Source of the DNA: Aquimarina spinulae
GTDB lineage: Bacteria; Bacteroidota; Bacteroidia; Flavobacteriales; Flavobacteriaceae
Direction of reading: 5' to 3'
Assembly (NCBI RefSeq): GCF_943373825.1
Contig: NZ_CALSBP010000001.1
Span: forward strand, 1,240,001-1,304,000
Length of the DNA: 64,000 nucleotides
A program made the translations under genes and the position numbers. Below are positions 45,418-54,252 of this stretch, in pieces. The notes under the pieces were generated by a model. The model worked only from the letters and a program-made list of their open reading frames with translations. It made no database searches and was not told where the DNA came from. Each line of letters begins with the position of its first letter. Within the stretch, counting starts at the first letter, position 1.

Positions 45418-46536
45418 ATGATGTATCATTGGAATGAGATTTTTATTGGTATCCAGCTATGTATTACAATTCAATTAGTAGTAGTAGGCTCTGTAAATGT
45501 ATTTACAAAAAATACAAAAAATGTCTTTCTGGGGATATACTGCCTTCTTGTAGCTAATGCACATATAGCTCTTATTTTTAGTGATTTCTTCAAAAAAGAA
45601 CCTTACATGTATGCTTTTTTTGGAGGATGGAAAGGGTATTTTTATGGACCCATTTTATACCTTTATTTAAAATCGTTAAGTAAAAAATGGAACCATAAAA
45701 AAGAATGGATTCATTTAATACTTCCATTTGCTTTATTTGGATTGTCTCTTTATCGTTATTTTTTTATAAGCCAGGAAGATTCAATGATTGTAAGGTTAAA
45801 AGCAGTGGGATATTTTTTCTACTGGACCCTGTTAATTTCTTATTTCATTTTAGGGATAAAAGAATTTAAACAGCATATAAGAATAAACTTAAAAGAAAAA
45901 TCAAAAATTAGATTTCAAAGTTTTTATACCATAGTAAATACTCATTTATTGTTTACCATTATACCGGGATTTATATTATTTCTTAGTATTTATACCGATG
46001 TTAGCATCATTGAGAACTTAACAGAAACTGTTGTATTACCTTATTATGAATATTGGGCTGTTCCTATATATATGCTTCTTTTTATATTCTTACTCTTTTA
46101 CGGGATTACAGAATTGCAATGGGTAAAAAAATATTTTCTGATAGCTTCTATACATCAACCTGTGAATGACTTTCAAAAAAATGCAGATGTTTTTATACAT
46201 ATCAAAGAATTTTTCTCTGCCAACGAAGTGTTTAAAAACCCAAACCTCACTATAGACGAATTATCTCTTTCTTCGGGGATTACCAAATCTGCAATTCGAT
46301 CTGTTTTGATCGAAAAAGGATATTCTAGTTTTACTGATTTTGTGAATGAATATAGAATTAAAGAATTTAAAAATAATCTGAAAGAAGAAAAGTATAATAA
46401 TTATGACCTGGCCAGTATTGCTTTATTATCAGGATTTAATTCTAAAGCAACATTCTATAGAGTTTTTAAGAAACATACTGGTATAACTCCTAATGAGTAT
46501 AAGGCAGGTGTAATACGTAATAAATTATTAGAATAG
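45418..46536 (+). CDS. membrane-bound AraC-family regulator
   Basis: 372 residues. About seven membrane helices fill residues 5-240, and a C-terminal AraC HTH domain follows (about 260-372) with LTIDELSLSSGITKSAIRSVL and IALLSGFNSKATFYRVFKKHTGITPNEYK. Membrane AraC regulators like this are common in Flavobacteriaceae and probably sense an envelope or extracellular signal. It begins 61 nt after the LytTR gene. The next gene is convergent with only 12 nt between. Confidence 0.9.
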   Translation: MMYHWNEIFIGIQLCITIQLVVVGSVNVFTKNTKNVFLGIYCLLVANAHIALIFSDFFKKEPYMYAFFGGWKGYFYGPILYLYLKSLSKKWNHKKEWIHLILPFALFGLSLYRYFFISQEDSMIVRLKAVGYFFYWTLLISYFILGIKEFKQHIRINLKEKSKIRFQSFYTIVNTHLLFTIIPGFILFLSIYTDVSIIENLTETVVLPYYEYWAVPIYMLLFIFLLFYGITELQWVKKYFLIASIHQPVNDFQKNADVFIHIKEFFSANEVFKNPNLTIDELSLSSGITKSAIRSVLIEKGYSSFTDFVNEYRIKEFKNNLKEEKYNNYDLASIALLSGFNSKATFYRVFKKHTGITPNEYKAGVIRNKLLE

Positions 46537-46548
46537 ATTAAAAAGGGG

Positions 46549-48774
46549 TCATCGTATAAAGGTTTTAGAAAATTTGATAATCAGTATTTGATTATCTGTA
46601 AATGGCAATCTGGGTTGCAATGCATTTCTATTAGTATTGGCATTATGGTTATAGACGACATATAGATCTGTACCTTCTGTAGGGTTATATCTAAACCTAA
46701 GATTCCACCCTAACCGATCACTTCGTGTATCGTATTGCACATAAGAGTTTAATGATGTTTTTGAAGATAAATTGAATTTTAACCTCGAAAAATACCGACT
46801 TAAATTTAGTTTTCTAGAGGTTTCACTAACATACTCTTCAGGAAACCTAAGATTATTATATGTACCTCCTAATTGAGCTTGAAAGAGTGTGCTAAAATCA
46901 TAAGAAACATTATACGACATAGTAAACTGGTTTCCGCCATAAAACTCTCCTATTTCTGTATCTAATGTAACCTTATATGGTTTTGCATCTCCAGAAATAA
47001 AAATAGGATTAAATTTCCACATCTTGTACTGTGCAGCAGGAATAGTTACTCCTTCTGCTATTTCCCAATCACGATATAAATTATCTTCTTGATAGATAGG
47101 AAAAAACATGGTTAAACGATGTCCTTTTTTATGTATCGCTGTCATGTAGAAATTCGTTTGAAAAAAATCGTGATTACCAGAATTAGACAACCAGTTTTTT
47201 CTAAAATAATGACCTATCGAAAAAAATTGCAAGAATGAATGATTGGTAAATGACTTTCTCCACCCATGATTTAATGTTAAACGTTTGGTATTTGGTTGAG
47301 AGACAAAACCCAATTTAGGGTCGAAGTTTTCTGTGTATTCCCGAAACCTGTATTGCAGTCCAAAACCATTGTTCTTAAATGTGTTTATTGAAGCTCCATA
47401 CATTGGTTTCCAATCTCCTTTTTCTTTATCAAAGGTTGTACCTACTGTTAATTGAGTTCTAACGGTATTGGTTAAACGAATATTTGCATCTATAGCCATT
47501 AAATGATTATGGTCTTCACTACTTAATGAATTGGTATTTATAAAACCAATATATGACCCTAGTTTCCCTATGTTTTTTTTAATTCGGGTTACGCTCTTAT
47601 TAGCAGAAGCAGCTACTTCATTTACCTCATGTGTTTGCATTGATAAAAGCCCGTATTGCCATTTTGTATTCCCGCCTGTAAATCGAATACCACCTATAAT
47701 AGGAATTGAAGCACCATCCTGAATACCAATTCGTCTGGAATGAAATAAGCGATGATCAAATTGATTAGAGTTGAAGATATCAGCGTTTTCAAGGAAAAAC
47801 AATCGCTTTTCATTTAAAAATATTGGGAAACGAGAAATATTAACGATTCGATCATCTGCTTCTACCTCTGCAAAATCGGTGTTTAATGTAAAATCTATCG
47901 TATGATTTGCATTAGGCTTAAATTTTACATCTAATCCCGTATTACTCAATATCTTATCTAATACCTGATGATCTGCATATTGTTTACGTTCTAAAATGGT
48001 AGTGCTGCTTTCATATGCTGTGCCTTCTTCGTTAATGAGGTTTTCCCGAATAGCATTTGCCTTTATATACGGAGTTATATATAGTGGTTTTGTTACCGGT
48101 AAACCTGTAAAGCGTATTTCTTGGGCATTTGTAAAATGATGTAGTGCATTACCAATATCTATATTTTTAAGATGAGATGTTATACGCTCATTGATCTCTT
48201 TATATTTTACCGTTGCTTTAATCCTCATCATATTCTCAGAAGATTTTTCATATCGTAACGATGAAAACGGAATCCTCATTTCTGTACTCCACCCTTTTTC
48301 TGTAATGAGTGATTTAACATCCCAAAAGGTATTCCACGAAGTATTAAACTCTTCTCCATTACGGCTTACTTCCATATCCTGTCGCGCACTCAATGGATTT
48401 GTTCTAAAAATGAGCGTATTTATTTTATCATTGTAAGTGTCGATATGTATTTGAAAATAATCGTCTTTTACTTGAGCTACATCTCTTTCTAGTGTTGTGG
48501 CGAATATTTGAGAAGGATCTCTAAAATTAATAATTCCACCTACATAGAGATATTCCTTATCGTATAGAATTTTTACTATAACTTGCTCTGATGCCGGAGT
48601 TCCTATATTAGGATCTATTTGCTTAAAGTCAGAAAATTCTAAAGCATCGCTCCATGCGTTCTCTTCTAATTTTCCATCCAAAGTAATAGCACTTTTTCCT
48701 AACGGAATATCAATAATTTCTTGTGCCGATGATACTACGCTCACCAGCATAAATACGATAAAAATAGACCTCAT
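46549..48774 (-). CDS. DUF5916 family outer-membrane protein with CBM9-like N-domain
   Basis: 741 residues with a Sec signal (1-18, VVSSAQ). Residues about 25-210 form a CBM9-like carbohydrate-binding domain (ITLDGKLEENAWSDA, EYLYVGGIINFRDPS, WSTEMRIPFSSLRY). The rest is DUF5916, strand-rich and barrel-like (DFAEVEADDRIVNISRFPIF, FFLENADIF), ending IIKFSKTFIR. Family function is unclear. It is the last gene of a leftward trio. Confidence 0.88.
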   Translation of the reverse strand: MRSIFIVFMLVSVVSSAQEIIDIPLGKSAITLDGKLEENAWSDALEFSDFKQIDPNIGTPASEQVIVKILYDKEYLYVGGIINFRDPSQIFATTLERDVAQVKDDYFQIHIDTYNDKINTLIFRTNPLSARQDMEVSRNGEEFNTSWNTFWDVKSLITEKGWSTEMRIPFSSLRYEKSSENMMRIKATVKYKEINERITSHLKNIDIGNALHHFTNAQEIRFTGLPVTKPLYITPYIKANAIRENLINEEGTAYESSTTILERKQYADHQVLDKILSNTGLDVKFKPNANHTIDFTLNTDFAEVEADDRIVNISRFPIFLNEKRLFFLENADIFNSNQFDHRLFHSRRIGIQDGASIPIIGGIRFTGGNTKWQYGLLSMQTHEVNEVAASANKSVTRIKKNIGKLGSYIGFINTNSLSSEDHNHLMAIDANIRLTNTVRTQLTVGTTFDKEKGDWKPMYGASINTFKNNGFGLQYRFREYTENFDPKLGFVSQPNTKRLTLNHGWRKSFTNHSFLQFFSIGHYFRKNWLSNSGNHDFFQTNFYMTAIHKKGHRLTMFFPIYQEDNLYRDWEIAEGVTIPAAQYKMWKFNPIFISGDAKPYKVTLDTEIGEFYGGNQFTMSYNVSYDFSTLFQAQLGGTYNNLRFPEEYVSETSRKLNLSRYFSRLKFNLSSKTSLNSYVQYDTRSDRLGWNLRFRYNPTEGTDLYVVYNHNANTNRNALQPRLPFTDNQILIIKFSKTFIR

Positions 48775-48802
48775 TTGATTTTTCTGTTCGTTTTTTGATT
48801 GT

Positions 48803-49306
48803 TTAAAAGAGGTCTATTTTTGTCTTCTTTAGACCTAAAGATTTTAGATACTCGGCAACTTCTTTTGATTCTTCACCTCCTCGTTCTGCATGATGAAGAA
48901 GAGTATATCCGTGCGGTCCTTTTGCATGTAGTGTTCCGGGAGAAAACTTTAGTATCGATTTGATGATGTCGATCTTTCCAAAAAGAGCAGCAGTAAATAC
49001 ATTAGCTTGAGCTCCATTATCTAATAGGTATTGAGCCAGTTTTTTATATCCAACATGACTTGCGGCTCCCAAACATGTTTCAAAATCTCCACCTCTCCAA
49101 TCATGTGCAGCATTGATCAGTGTAGGGTGTTGTGCTAATAATTCTTTTACTGTTTCTAAACTTTTATGTCCAGCGCCAACAAAATTCTGCACTATTTTTT
49201 TGTCTAATTGTGGTTTTTCCTGTTCTTTCGAAAATATCACATGCGGAGCTGCAATATATAGTCCAGTAGTTAATACACCAGTAGTTAAAAATTGTTTCCT
49301 GTCCAT
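48803..49306 (-). CDS. exported ankyrin-repeat protein
   Basis: 167 residues. The N-terminus MDRKQFLTTGVLTTGLYIAAP looks like a Tat-like or uncleaved signal with a single basic pair rather than a full twin-arginine. Ankyrin repeats follow at about 55-165 (DFETCLGAASHVGYKKLAQYLLDNGA, VFTAALFGKIDIIKSIL, HGYTLLHHAERGG). It sits between the SMP-30-like and DUF5916 genes with 24- and 28-nt gaps, so it is co-transcribed and may assist one of them. Confidence 0.82.
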   Translation of the reverse strand: MDRKQFLTTGVLTTGLYIAAPHVIFSKEQEKPQLDKKIVQNFVGAGHKSLETVKELLAQHPTLINAAHDWRGGDFETCLGAASHVGYKKLAQYLLDNGAQANVFTAALFGKIDIIKSILKFSPGTLHAKGPHGYTLLHHAERGGEESKEVAEYLKSLGLKKTKIDLF

Positions 49307-49330
49307 AATTAGTGTTTTTATAAGATGTTA

Positions 49331-50335
49331 TTAGTCATCTAGTTTTACTTTTAAAATGGTGGGTTCGTATAATTTTTCCATAGGGAATAGTGATCCGTCT
49401 TTATTAAAGCTTCCGAATTGTGCGTTTGCGATGTAATACAATTCGCGATCTACCAAAACTCCTGTTGTAGGATTGTTCATTATAGGGTGATTGTGTTCTA
49501 GTAATACAGTTTTTGTAATAGCACTTTGCTCTGTATTGAGGACGAATTTTTTAACCGAGTTTTTACCAGGTTGTATACCGATCAAAGAGTTTTTATAAAA
49601 GTATAATCCGTCTATGCTTTTGCTATTAGTTGTATCTGTACTCTTAGGATATTGTATATTTTCTTTTTTTTTGGTTTTGATATGAATGCGAGTAATTCCT
49701 TCAGAATGTGCTATAAATAGATGGGTATTGTTATCAGAAATAGTAATTCCATTAGGGTATTTTATTTCAGAAAGATAAGTTAAGACTTTTAGTTCATCTT
49801 CATTATTCTGAATGGTATATATCATAGGGTTAGAAAACATATGTGTAGCATACAGATTTCCCGATGTATCTAAAACGATATCATTAAAGAAATGAACTTC
49901 TCCTGGGATATCGATCCAATATTTTTTGATGAGTTTTCCTGTTTGCAAATCATATTTAAAAATCCCCGCAGGACGTCCCTCGTTTTTATCTTTTCTACTA
50001 TACCCTATAAGATTACTTCCTCCAGAGCTACATACCCATAAGTGTCTTCGTATCGGATCAATTTTCATCCCGATAATCATATGTAAACCGTCTTGTTGTG
50101 GTTTTACAAAATCACGATATGTCCCGTCTTTGGATCGTTTTATAATTTTTCCTTTTCGGGTACTTCCTATATAAAAAGACATATCTGCGGGATCATAAGC
50201 CACGTTTTCGGGTAATAGATCTTTTTCGGGAATCGTATAGGCTATAAAACTTTTGTTGAATTGCTCATTTGGTTTTTGTGCACTACCATAAAAACCAAAT
50301 CCGATAAAAAAAATGATATAAATAACTGTTTTCAT
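49331..50335 (-). CDS. SMP-30/gluconolactonase-like exported beta-propeller
   Basis: 334 residues with a Sec signal (1-19, FYGSAQ). Repeated blade motifs include LPENVAYDPADMSFYIGSTRKGKIIK, PAGIFKYDLQTGKLIKKY, FFNDIVLDTSGNLYATHMFSNPMIY and YPNGITISDNNTHLFIAHS. The NDIV-D and PNG-T elements match the metal-binding Asn/Asp positions of SMP-30 lactonases. Substrate unknown. It is the first gene of the leftward trio and divergent from the second LytS gene. Confidence 0.8.
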   Translation of the reverse strand: MKTVIYIIFFIGFGFYGSAQKPNEQFNKSFIAYTIPEKDLLPENVAYDPADMSFYIGSTRKGKIIKRSKDGTYRDFVKPQQDGLHMIIGMKIDPIRRHLWVCSSGGSNLIGYSRKDKNEGRPAGIFKYDLQTGKLIKKYWIDIPGEVHFFNDIVLDTSGNLYATHMFSNPMIYTIQNNEDELKVLTYLSEIKYPNGITISDNNTHLFIAHSEGITRIHIKTKKKENIQYPKSTDTTNSKSIDGLYFYKNSLIGIQPGKNSVKKFVLNTEQSAITKTVLLEHNHPIMNNPTTGVLVDRELYYIANAQFGSFNKDGSLFPMEKLYEPTILKVKLDD

Positions 50336-50478
50336 CTCTTTTGTTTTAAAAATATGTGAGGTGGATAATGTTTATTTTTTTTCTTCCTAGACGAATGTAT
50401 TTGATAAAGGAATTGAGAAGATCGATTTTATATTAAACTCTTCTTTTTTAATGTGTAATTGCATTGTACTTATGTGAG

Positions 50479-50508
50479 TTGATTACGCATAAGTAAATTA
50501 TAGATTTG
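50479..50508 (+). promoter_or_regulatory. promoter of the second LytS gene
   Basis: TTG at 50479-50481, 19 nt gap, TAGATTTG at 50501-50508: a full consensus match. The possible TTG start at 50506 lies inside this element, so translation must begin later, at 50566. Confidence 0.7.
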
Positions 50509-50565
50509 CATAAATTATGGATTTGGGTAGGACTGAAAACCAAAAATCATATAGCTTTGTTATCA

Positions 50566-51582
50566 ATGAAGATTAAAAGCATTTGGTTTCATATTGGTTT
50601 TTGGATTGTATATACCGCAATATTTACTATTGTTGAAGCTAGTTATAAAGGGAAATATACCGAGGCATTGGCTTTTGAGCTTATGAATATGCCGATGCGA
50701 CTTATTATCGTATATTTTAATTATTTTATTCTGTTGCCAAAACTCTTATTGCAAGGTAAAACGGTAAAATATTTTGTGTATACTATACTCACATTAATAG
50801 TCTCTGGATTTATTCAACGAATTATTAATTATGAGATATTATCCATTCTCTATCCTAATATGACGGATTCTGGAATGTGGCTACCGTATAAGTTTTTACA
50901 GGCTTCTATGATCATAGCTTCTCCTTTAATTTTTATTATTGGAATTTCGATTATTTGGAAAGTAGCAGAGTTACAAAAGAGGGCTAAAACTCTTGAAAAT
51001 GAAAAATTGCAATCAGAATTGAAGTATCTAAAATCACAAATTAATCCTCATTTTCTTTTTAACACTTTAAATAATATCTACGGACTATCTTTAGAAAGCT
51101 CAAAAAAAGCCCCCGAACTTATACTTAAGTTATCAGATTTCCTTAGCTTTTCTTTATACGAGAGTTCTCAAAAATTTATTCTTTTAGAAAAAGAAATTAG
51201 TTTGCTAAATGACTTTATTGATTTAGAAAAATCTCGTTTTGAAGATAGGGTAGATGTACAGGTTTCTATTCCCGAACATATAGATCCGGTATCTATTCCT
51301 CCTCTTATTTTAGTGCCATTTGTAGAAAATGCATTTAAACATAGTTTAAAAAACGAAACCAAAATTGCTCATATAATTGTTAAATTAGAGGTAGTAAATA
51401 ATCAACTAATTTATGAAGTTATAAACTCAAAACCAGAAGCTACTTTAGAAGATTCTTCACTAAAAGGAATTGGTTTACAGAACATCAAAAAAAGACTAGA
51501 TATCCTATATAATGATCAATATCAATTAGATATTAAAGATGAAGAAAGATTATATACTATTGTATTAAAAATTGCTATTTGA
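50566..51582 (+). CDS. LytS/YehU-type sensor histidine kinase
   Basis: The start at ATG 50566 follows from the promoter position. 338 residues: four membrane helices (about 5-135), a coiled linker (KRAKTLENEKLQSELKYLKSQ), the phospho-His in INPHFLFNTLNNIYGL, an N box VPFVENAFKHS and a G box GIGLQNIKKRLDILY. It is paired with the LytTR regulator encoded 31 nt downstream and divergent from the SMP-30/ankyrin/DUF5916 operon, which it could control. Confidence 0.92.
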   Translation: MKIKSIWFHIGFWIVYTAIFTIVEASYKGKYTEALAFELMNMPMRLIIVYFNYFILLPKLLLQGKTVKYFVYTILTLIVSGFIQRIINYEILSILYPNMTDSGMWLPYKFLQASMIIASPLIFIIGISIIWKVAELQKRAKTLENEKLQSELKYLKSQINPHFLFNTLNNIYGLSLESSKKAPELILKLSDFLSFSLYESSQKFILLEKEISLLNDFIDLEKSRFEDRVDVQVSIPEHIDPVSIPPLILVPFVENAFKHSLKNETKIAHIIVKLEVVNNQLIYEVINSKPEATLEDSSLKGIGLQNIKKRLDILYNDQYQLDIKDEERLYTIVLKIAI

Positions 51583-51613
51583 TAAGGTAAGTTGCAAAAA
51601 ATAAAAGAGACAG

Positions 51614-52309
51614 ATGAAGCTTCGATGTATTATAGTAGATGATGAACAGACTGCAAGAAATATTTTAAAAAAATATATTGGAGATGTCTCTACTTTGGAT
51701 CTAACAGGAGAGTTTAAAAATGCTCTTGAAGTCTTGGATTATATCCAGAATCATTCGGTAGATGTGATGTTTTTAGATATTGAAATGCCCAAGCTTTCGG
51801 GCTTAAATCTAGCCAAAATTGTAGAGCATAAAATTAAAATCATATTTACAACTGCACATCGTGAGTTTGCTCTAGAAGGCTTCGATTTAAGTGCAGTTGA
51901 TTATCTGTTAAAGCCTTTTTCTTTTGATCGATTTTTAAAAGCTATTCAGAAAATTAACCCTGATTTTTCAAATACTACGGTCACGTCTATACCTGTAGTA
52001 GATCATATTTTTGTGAAAGCTGATAAAAAAATGGTTAAAATTAATTTTTCAGAATTATTATATATCGAAGGTTTAAGTAACTATGTCAAAATTCATACAA
52101 CAGAACATACTTTGGTTGTCTATGAAAAACTGAGTGATCTCGTACAACGATTACCTTCTTTTTCTTTTATGCGCATACATAGATCTTATATTGTAAATAC
52201 CGAAAAAATAAAAACATATACCAAAGAGTATGTAGAAATTAAAAAAAGACATATCCCAATAAGCTTAACATATCGAAATGCATTATTGTCTTTTTTAGAG
52301 AAGTCCTAA
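51614..52309 (+). CDS. LytTR-family response regulator
   Basis: 231 residues. The receiver domain has Asp9-Asp10 (VDDEQTA), phospho-Asp near 54 (VMFLDIEMPKLSG) and Lys near 102 (YLLKPFSF). The LytTR domain (about 130-231) has IFVKADKKMVKINFSELLYIEGLSNYVKI and MRIHRSYIVN. It acts with the kinase encoded upstream. It is convergent with cysE, with 17 nt between stops and no hairpin. Confidence 0.93.
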   Translation: MKLRCIIVDDEQTARNILKKYIGDVSTLDLTGEFKNALEVLDYIQNHSVDVMFLDIEMPKLSGLNLAKIVEHKIKIIFTTAHREFALEGFDLSAVDYLLKPFSFDRFLKAIQKINPDFSNTTVTSIPVVDHIFVKADKKMVKINFSELLYIEGLSNYVKIHTTEHTLVVYEKLSDLVQRLPSFSFMRIHRSYIVNTEKIKTYTKEYVEIKKRHIPISLTYRNALLSFLEKS

Positions 52310-52326
52310 GGTTTCTCTTGAGAAAA

Positions 52327-53064
52327 TTATTGTATTTTATTTGCCTTTCCTTTAGGTTTTGCTGGTATTCCTGCAACTGTGATGCCTGATGCTGTATCTT
52401 TTAACACTACAGCTCCGGCAGCAATATTAGAATGTGCCCCTATAGTTATATTCCCTAATATCGTAGCACCCGCTCCAATAACTACGTTAGAACAGATTTT
52501 TGGGTGCCGTTTTCCTTCTGTTTTTCCAGTACTACCCAAGGTGACATTATGAAAAATAAATACATCATCCTCAATTTCGCAAGTTTCTCCTATAACAACG
52601 CCTATCCCATGGTCTATTACCAAGCCTTTCCCGATTTTTGCTGCAGGATGTATATCGATTGCATAGGTTTCAAAAATTCGATTTTGTAACCATTTAGCAG
52701 TTACCAGATTTCCTTTTTTGAATAGTTCATGAGAAAATCGATGCGCTTGTAATGCTTGGTATCCCCTGAAAAAAAACAATACTTCAAAATAATGGATGCA
52801 GGCAAAATCTCTTTCGAAATAGGAGGTGAGATCTTGCTTAAAAGTATCTTTTAGTTCTATGTTATCAGTGAGAATCTCCTTAAAAATAGCGGCTAACTCG
52901 TTAGAAGTTATAAGATCATCAGAAAGCTTTTTACTTAGTATGATGGTTAAAACATCTGCTAAGTCCTTGCATTGTTTTTCGTATTGATCTAAAATTTTCT
53001 TTGCAATCGGTTCTAAAGTGTTTTCTAATTCTAATCGAATTCTATCCCAAATATTGCCTGTCAT
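52327..53064 (-). CDS. cysE: serine O-acetyltransferase
   Basis: 245 residues. An N-terminal helical domain (1-120) is followed by the left-handed beta-helix of hexapeptide repeats (IDIHPAAKIGKGLVIDHGIGVVIGETCEIEDDVFIFHNVTLGS in the native order; positions about 135-180) with the catalytic His in DHGIG. It makes O-acetylserine from serine and acetyl-CoA for cysteine synthesis. It is the last gene of a tight leftward cluster, 10 nt from the DoxX gene. Confidence 0.93.
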   Translation of the reverse strand: MTGNIWDRIRLELENTLEPIAKKILDQYEKQCKDLADVLTIILSKKLSDDLITSNELAAIFKEILTDNIELKDTFKQDLTSYFERDFACIHYFEVLFFFRGYQALQAHRFSHELFKKGNLVTAKWLQNRIFETYAIDIHPAAKIGKGLVIDHGIGVVIGETCEIEDDVFIFHNVTLGSTGKTEGKRHPKICSNVVIGAGATILGNITIGAHSNIAAGAVVLKDTASGITVAGIPAKPKGKANKIQ

Positions 53065-53074
53065 TTTTTAAAGT

Positions 53075-53488
53075 TTAAGGTTTACTTATAGATAGTTTAC
53101 CCGATCCCATAAATATAAAGGCAAGACAACAGAATAATATAGCCAATGCTGGTGTCATGGCCTCAATACTATCACCAAGACGTATATGTACTAGTGCCGC
53201 TATTATAAAGTTTATTACCAGAACTAATGAAGCTAATCGTATATGATAACCGATAAGAATCAACAAGCCACCTATAGCTTGTATATACACAGATAGGATA
53301 GCACTAATTACAGGAAAAGGAAAACCGTTGATGTGAAGAAAACCAGAAAATTCTAACATTTGTTCCCAACTAACGATATTGTCTATTACTCCATATAGCA
53401 AACGCAAACTCACAAAAATTCGTAGAATGAAAATTCCAATATATGCTCTGGAGCTTAATTTTTCTTTCAAATCATATATTCTACTCAT
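53075..53488 (-). CDS. DoxX family membrane protein
   Basis: 137 residues with four membrane helices. RIFVSLRLLYGVIDNIVSWEQMLEF (23-47) is the DoxX opening, and IQAIGGLLILIGYHIRLASLVL the middle signature. The family is linked to quinone-coupled oxidation of thiosulfate or to membrane redox balance. Its place beside cysE hints at sulfur or redox metabolism, which is only an inference. 4 nt separate it from the lipoprotein gene upstream. Confidence 0.85.
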   Translation of the reverse strand: MSRIYDLKEKLSSRAYIGIFILRIFVSLRLLYGVIDNIVSWEQMLEFSGFLHINGFPFPVISAILSVYIQAIGGLLILIGYHIRLASLVLVINFIIAALVHIRLGDSIEAMTPALAILFCCLAFIFMGSGKLSISKP

Positions 53489-53492
53489 ACAT

Positions 53493-54248
53493 TTACTTAT
53501 TGAGAACTACCTCTTTCACTATGATATCGGATCCCGAATAAGCATCAGTATCATATTCGTGCCAATGTCGTATTCTTGGAATTTTAACTCCTTCAATGAT
53601 AATCTCACCAGAAAAATAAAGGCGTTCTCCTTTTGCAGGGTCATCGGGAAATACAATTTCGATACCCAATAGGGTATAATCTTTTTGAGAAATAAATACA
53701 TTCCAGTGTTTAGAAAATACAATTTCTTTTAAGACAAGTTCAATTTTATAACTATCGGTGTCGTTAAATATAGCTTTACTTGCTTTACCAAAAGTATCAA
53801 CTGTTGCATCATTTAGAGACATCGGTAAACCAATTAAATGCTGATAAAATTTTTGGTAGTTAAGATTTCGTTCAGGTTGTAGTCGATATTTTTTTATTTG
53901 AATACTATCTGTATTAATCTCTCCATCCAAAAGTGTTCTTGAGATTCCTTTTTCGTCTATTATATGTGTAGAAATATGCAGATCTCTATTTCTTGTTAAT
54001 TCGAAGCTATTATCTTTATTGTTCATTTTTAAGATAGAATACCTGTGGGGATTAGATAAGCGTGGTTCTTGAATATGAACTTTGAGATTTGTCATCGACC
54101 AATGATTATCGGGGTCGTACGTTTTTATGCTTTTTTGAAGAATGACTTGAGTATCTAGTTGTTTTTCTTCTTTTTGGGTAGTGCAACCCAAACAAATCAA
54201 TGTGCCCAGAACAAATAGATGAGATGTTTTGATAAGTTTGATTTTCAT
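53493..54248 (-). CDS. lipoprotein, DUF6503-like
   Basis: 251 residues with a lipoprotein signal (CLGC, Cys22). The body is beta-rich (YDPDNHWSMTNLKVHI, YQKFYQHLIGLPMSLND, YTLLGIEIVFPDDPAKGERLYFSGE, IPRIRHWHEYDTD) and looks like DUF6503, a LolA/LppX-like family from Bacteroidota. I cannot confirm this without a profile search. 4 nt separate it from both flanking genes in the cluster. Confidence 0.7.
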   Translation of the reverse strand: MKIKLIKTSHLFVLGTLICLGCTTQKEEKQLDTQVILQKSIKTYDPDNHWSMTNLKVHIQEPRLSNPHRYSILKMNNKDNSFELTRNRDLHISTHIIDEKGISRTLLDGEINTDSIQIKKYRLQPERNLNYQKFYQHLIGLPMSLNDATVDTFGKASKAIFNDTDSYKIELVLKEIVFSKHWNVFISQKDYTLLGIEIVFPDDPAKGERLYFSGEIIIEGVKIPRIRHWHEYDTDAYSGSDIIVKEVVLNK

Positions 54249-54252
54249 ATTT

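Noticed and set aside
50506..50565. TTG start for the second LytS gene
   Set aside because: The TTG is part of the TAGATTTG promoter element, so it cannot be in the mRNA.
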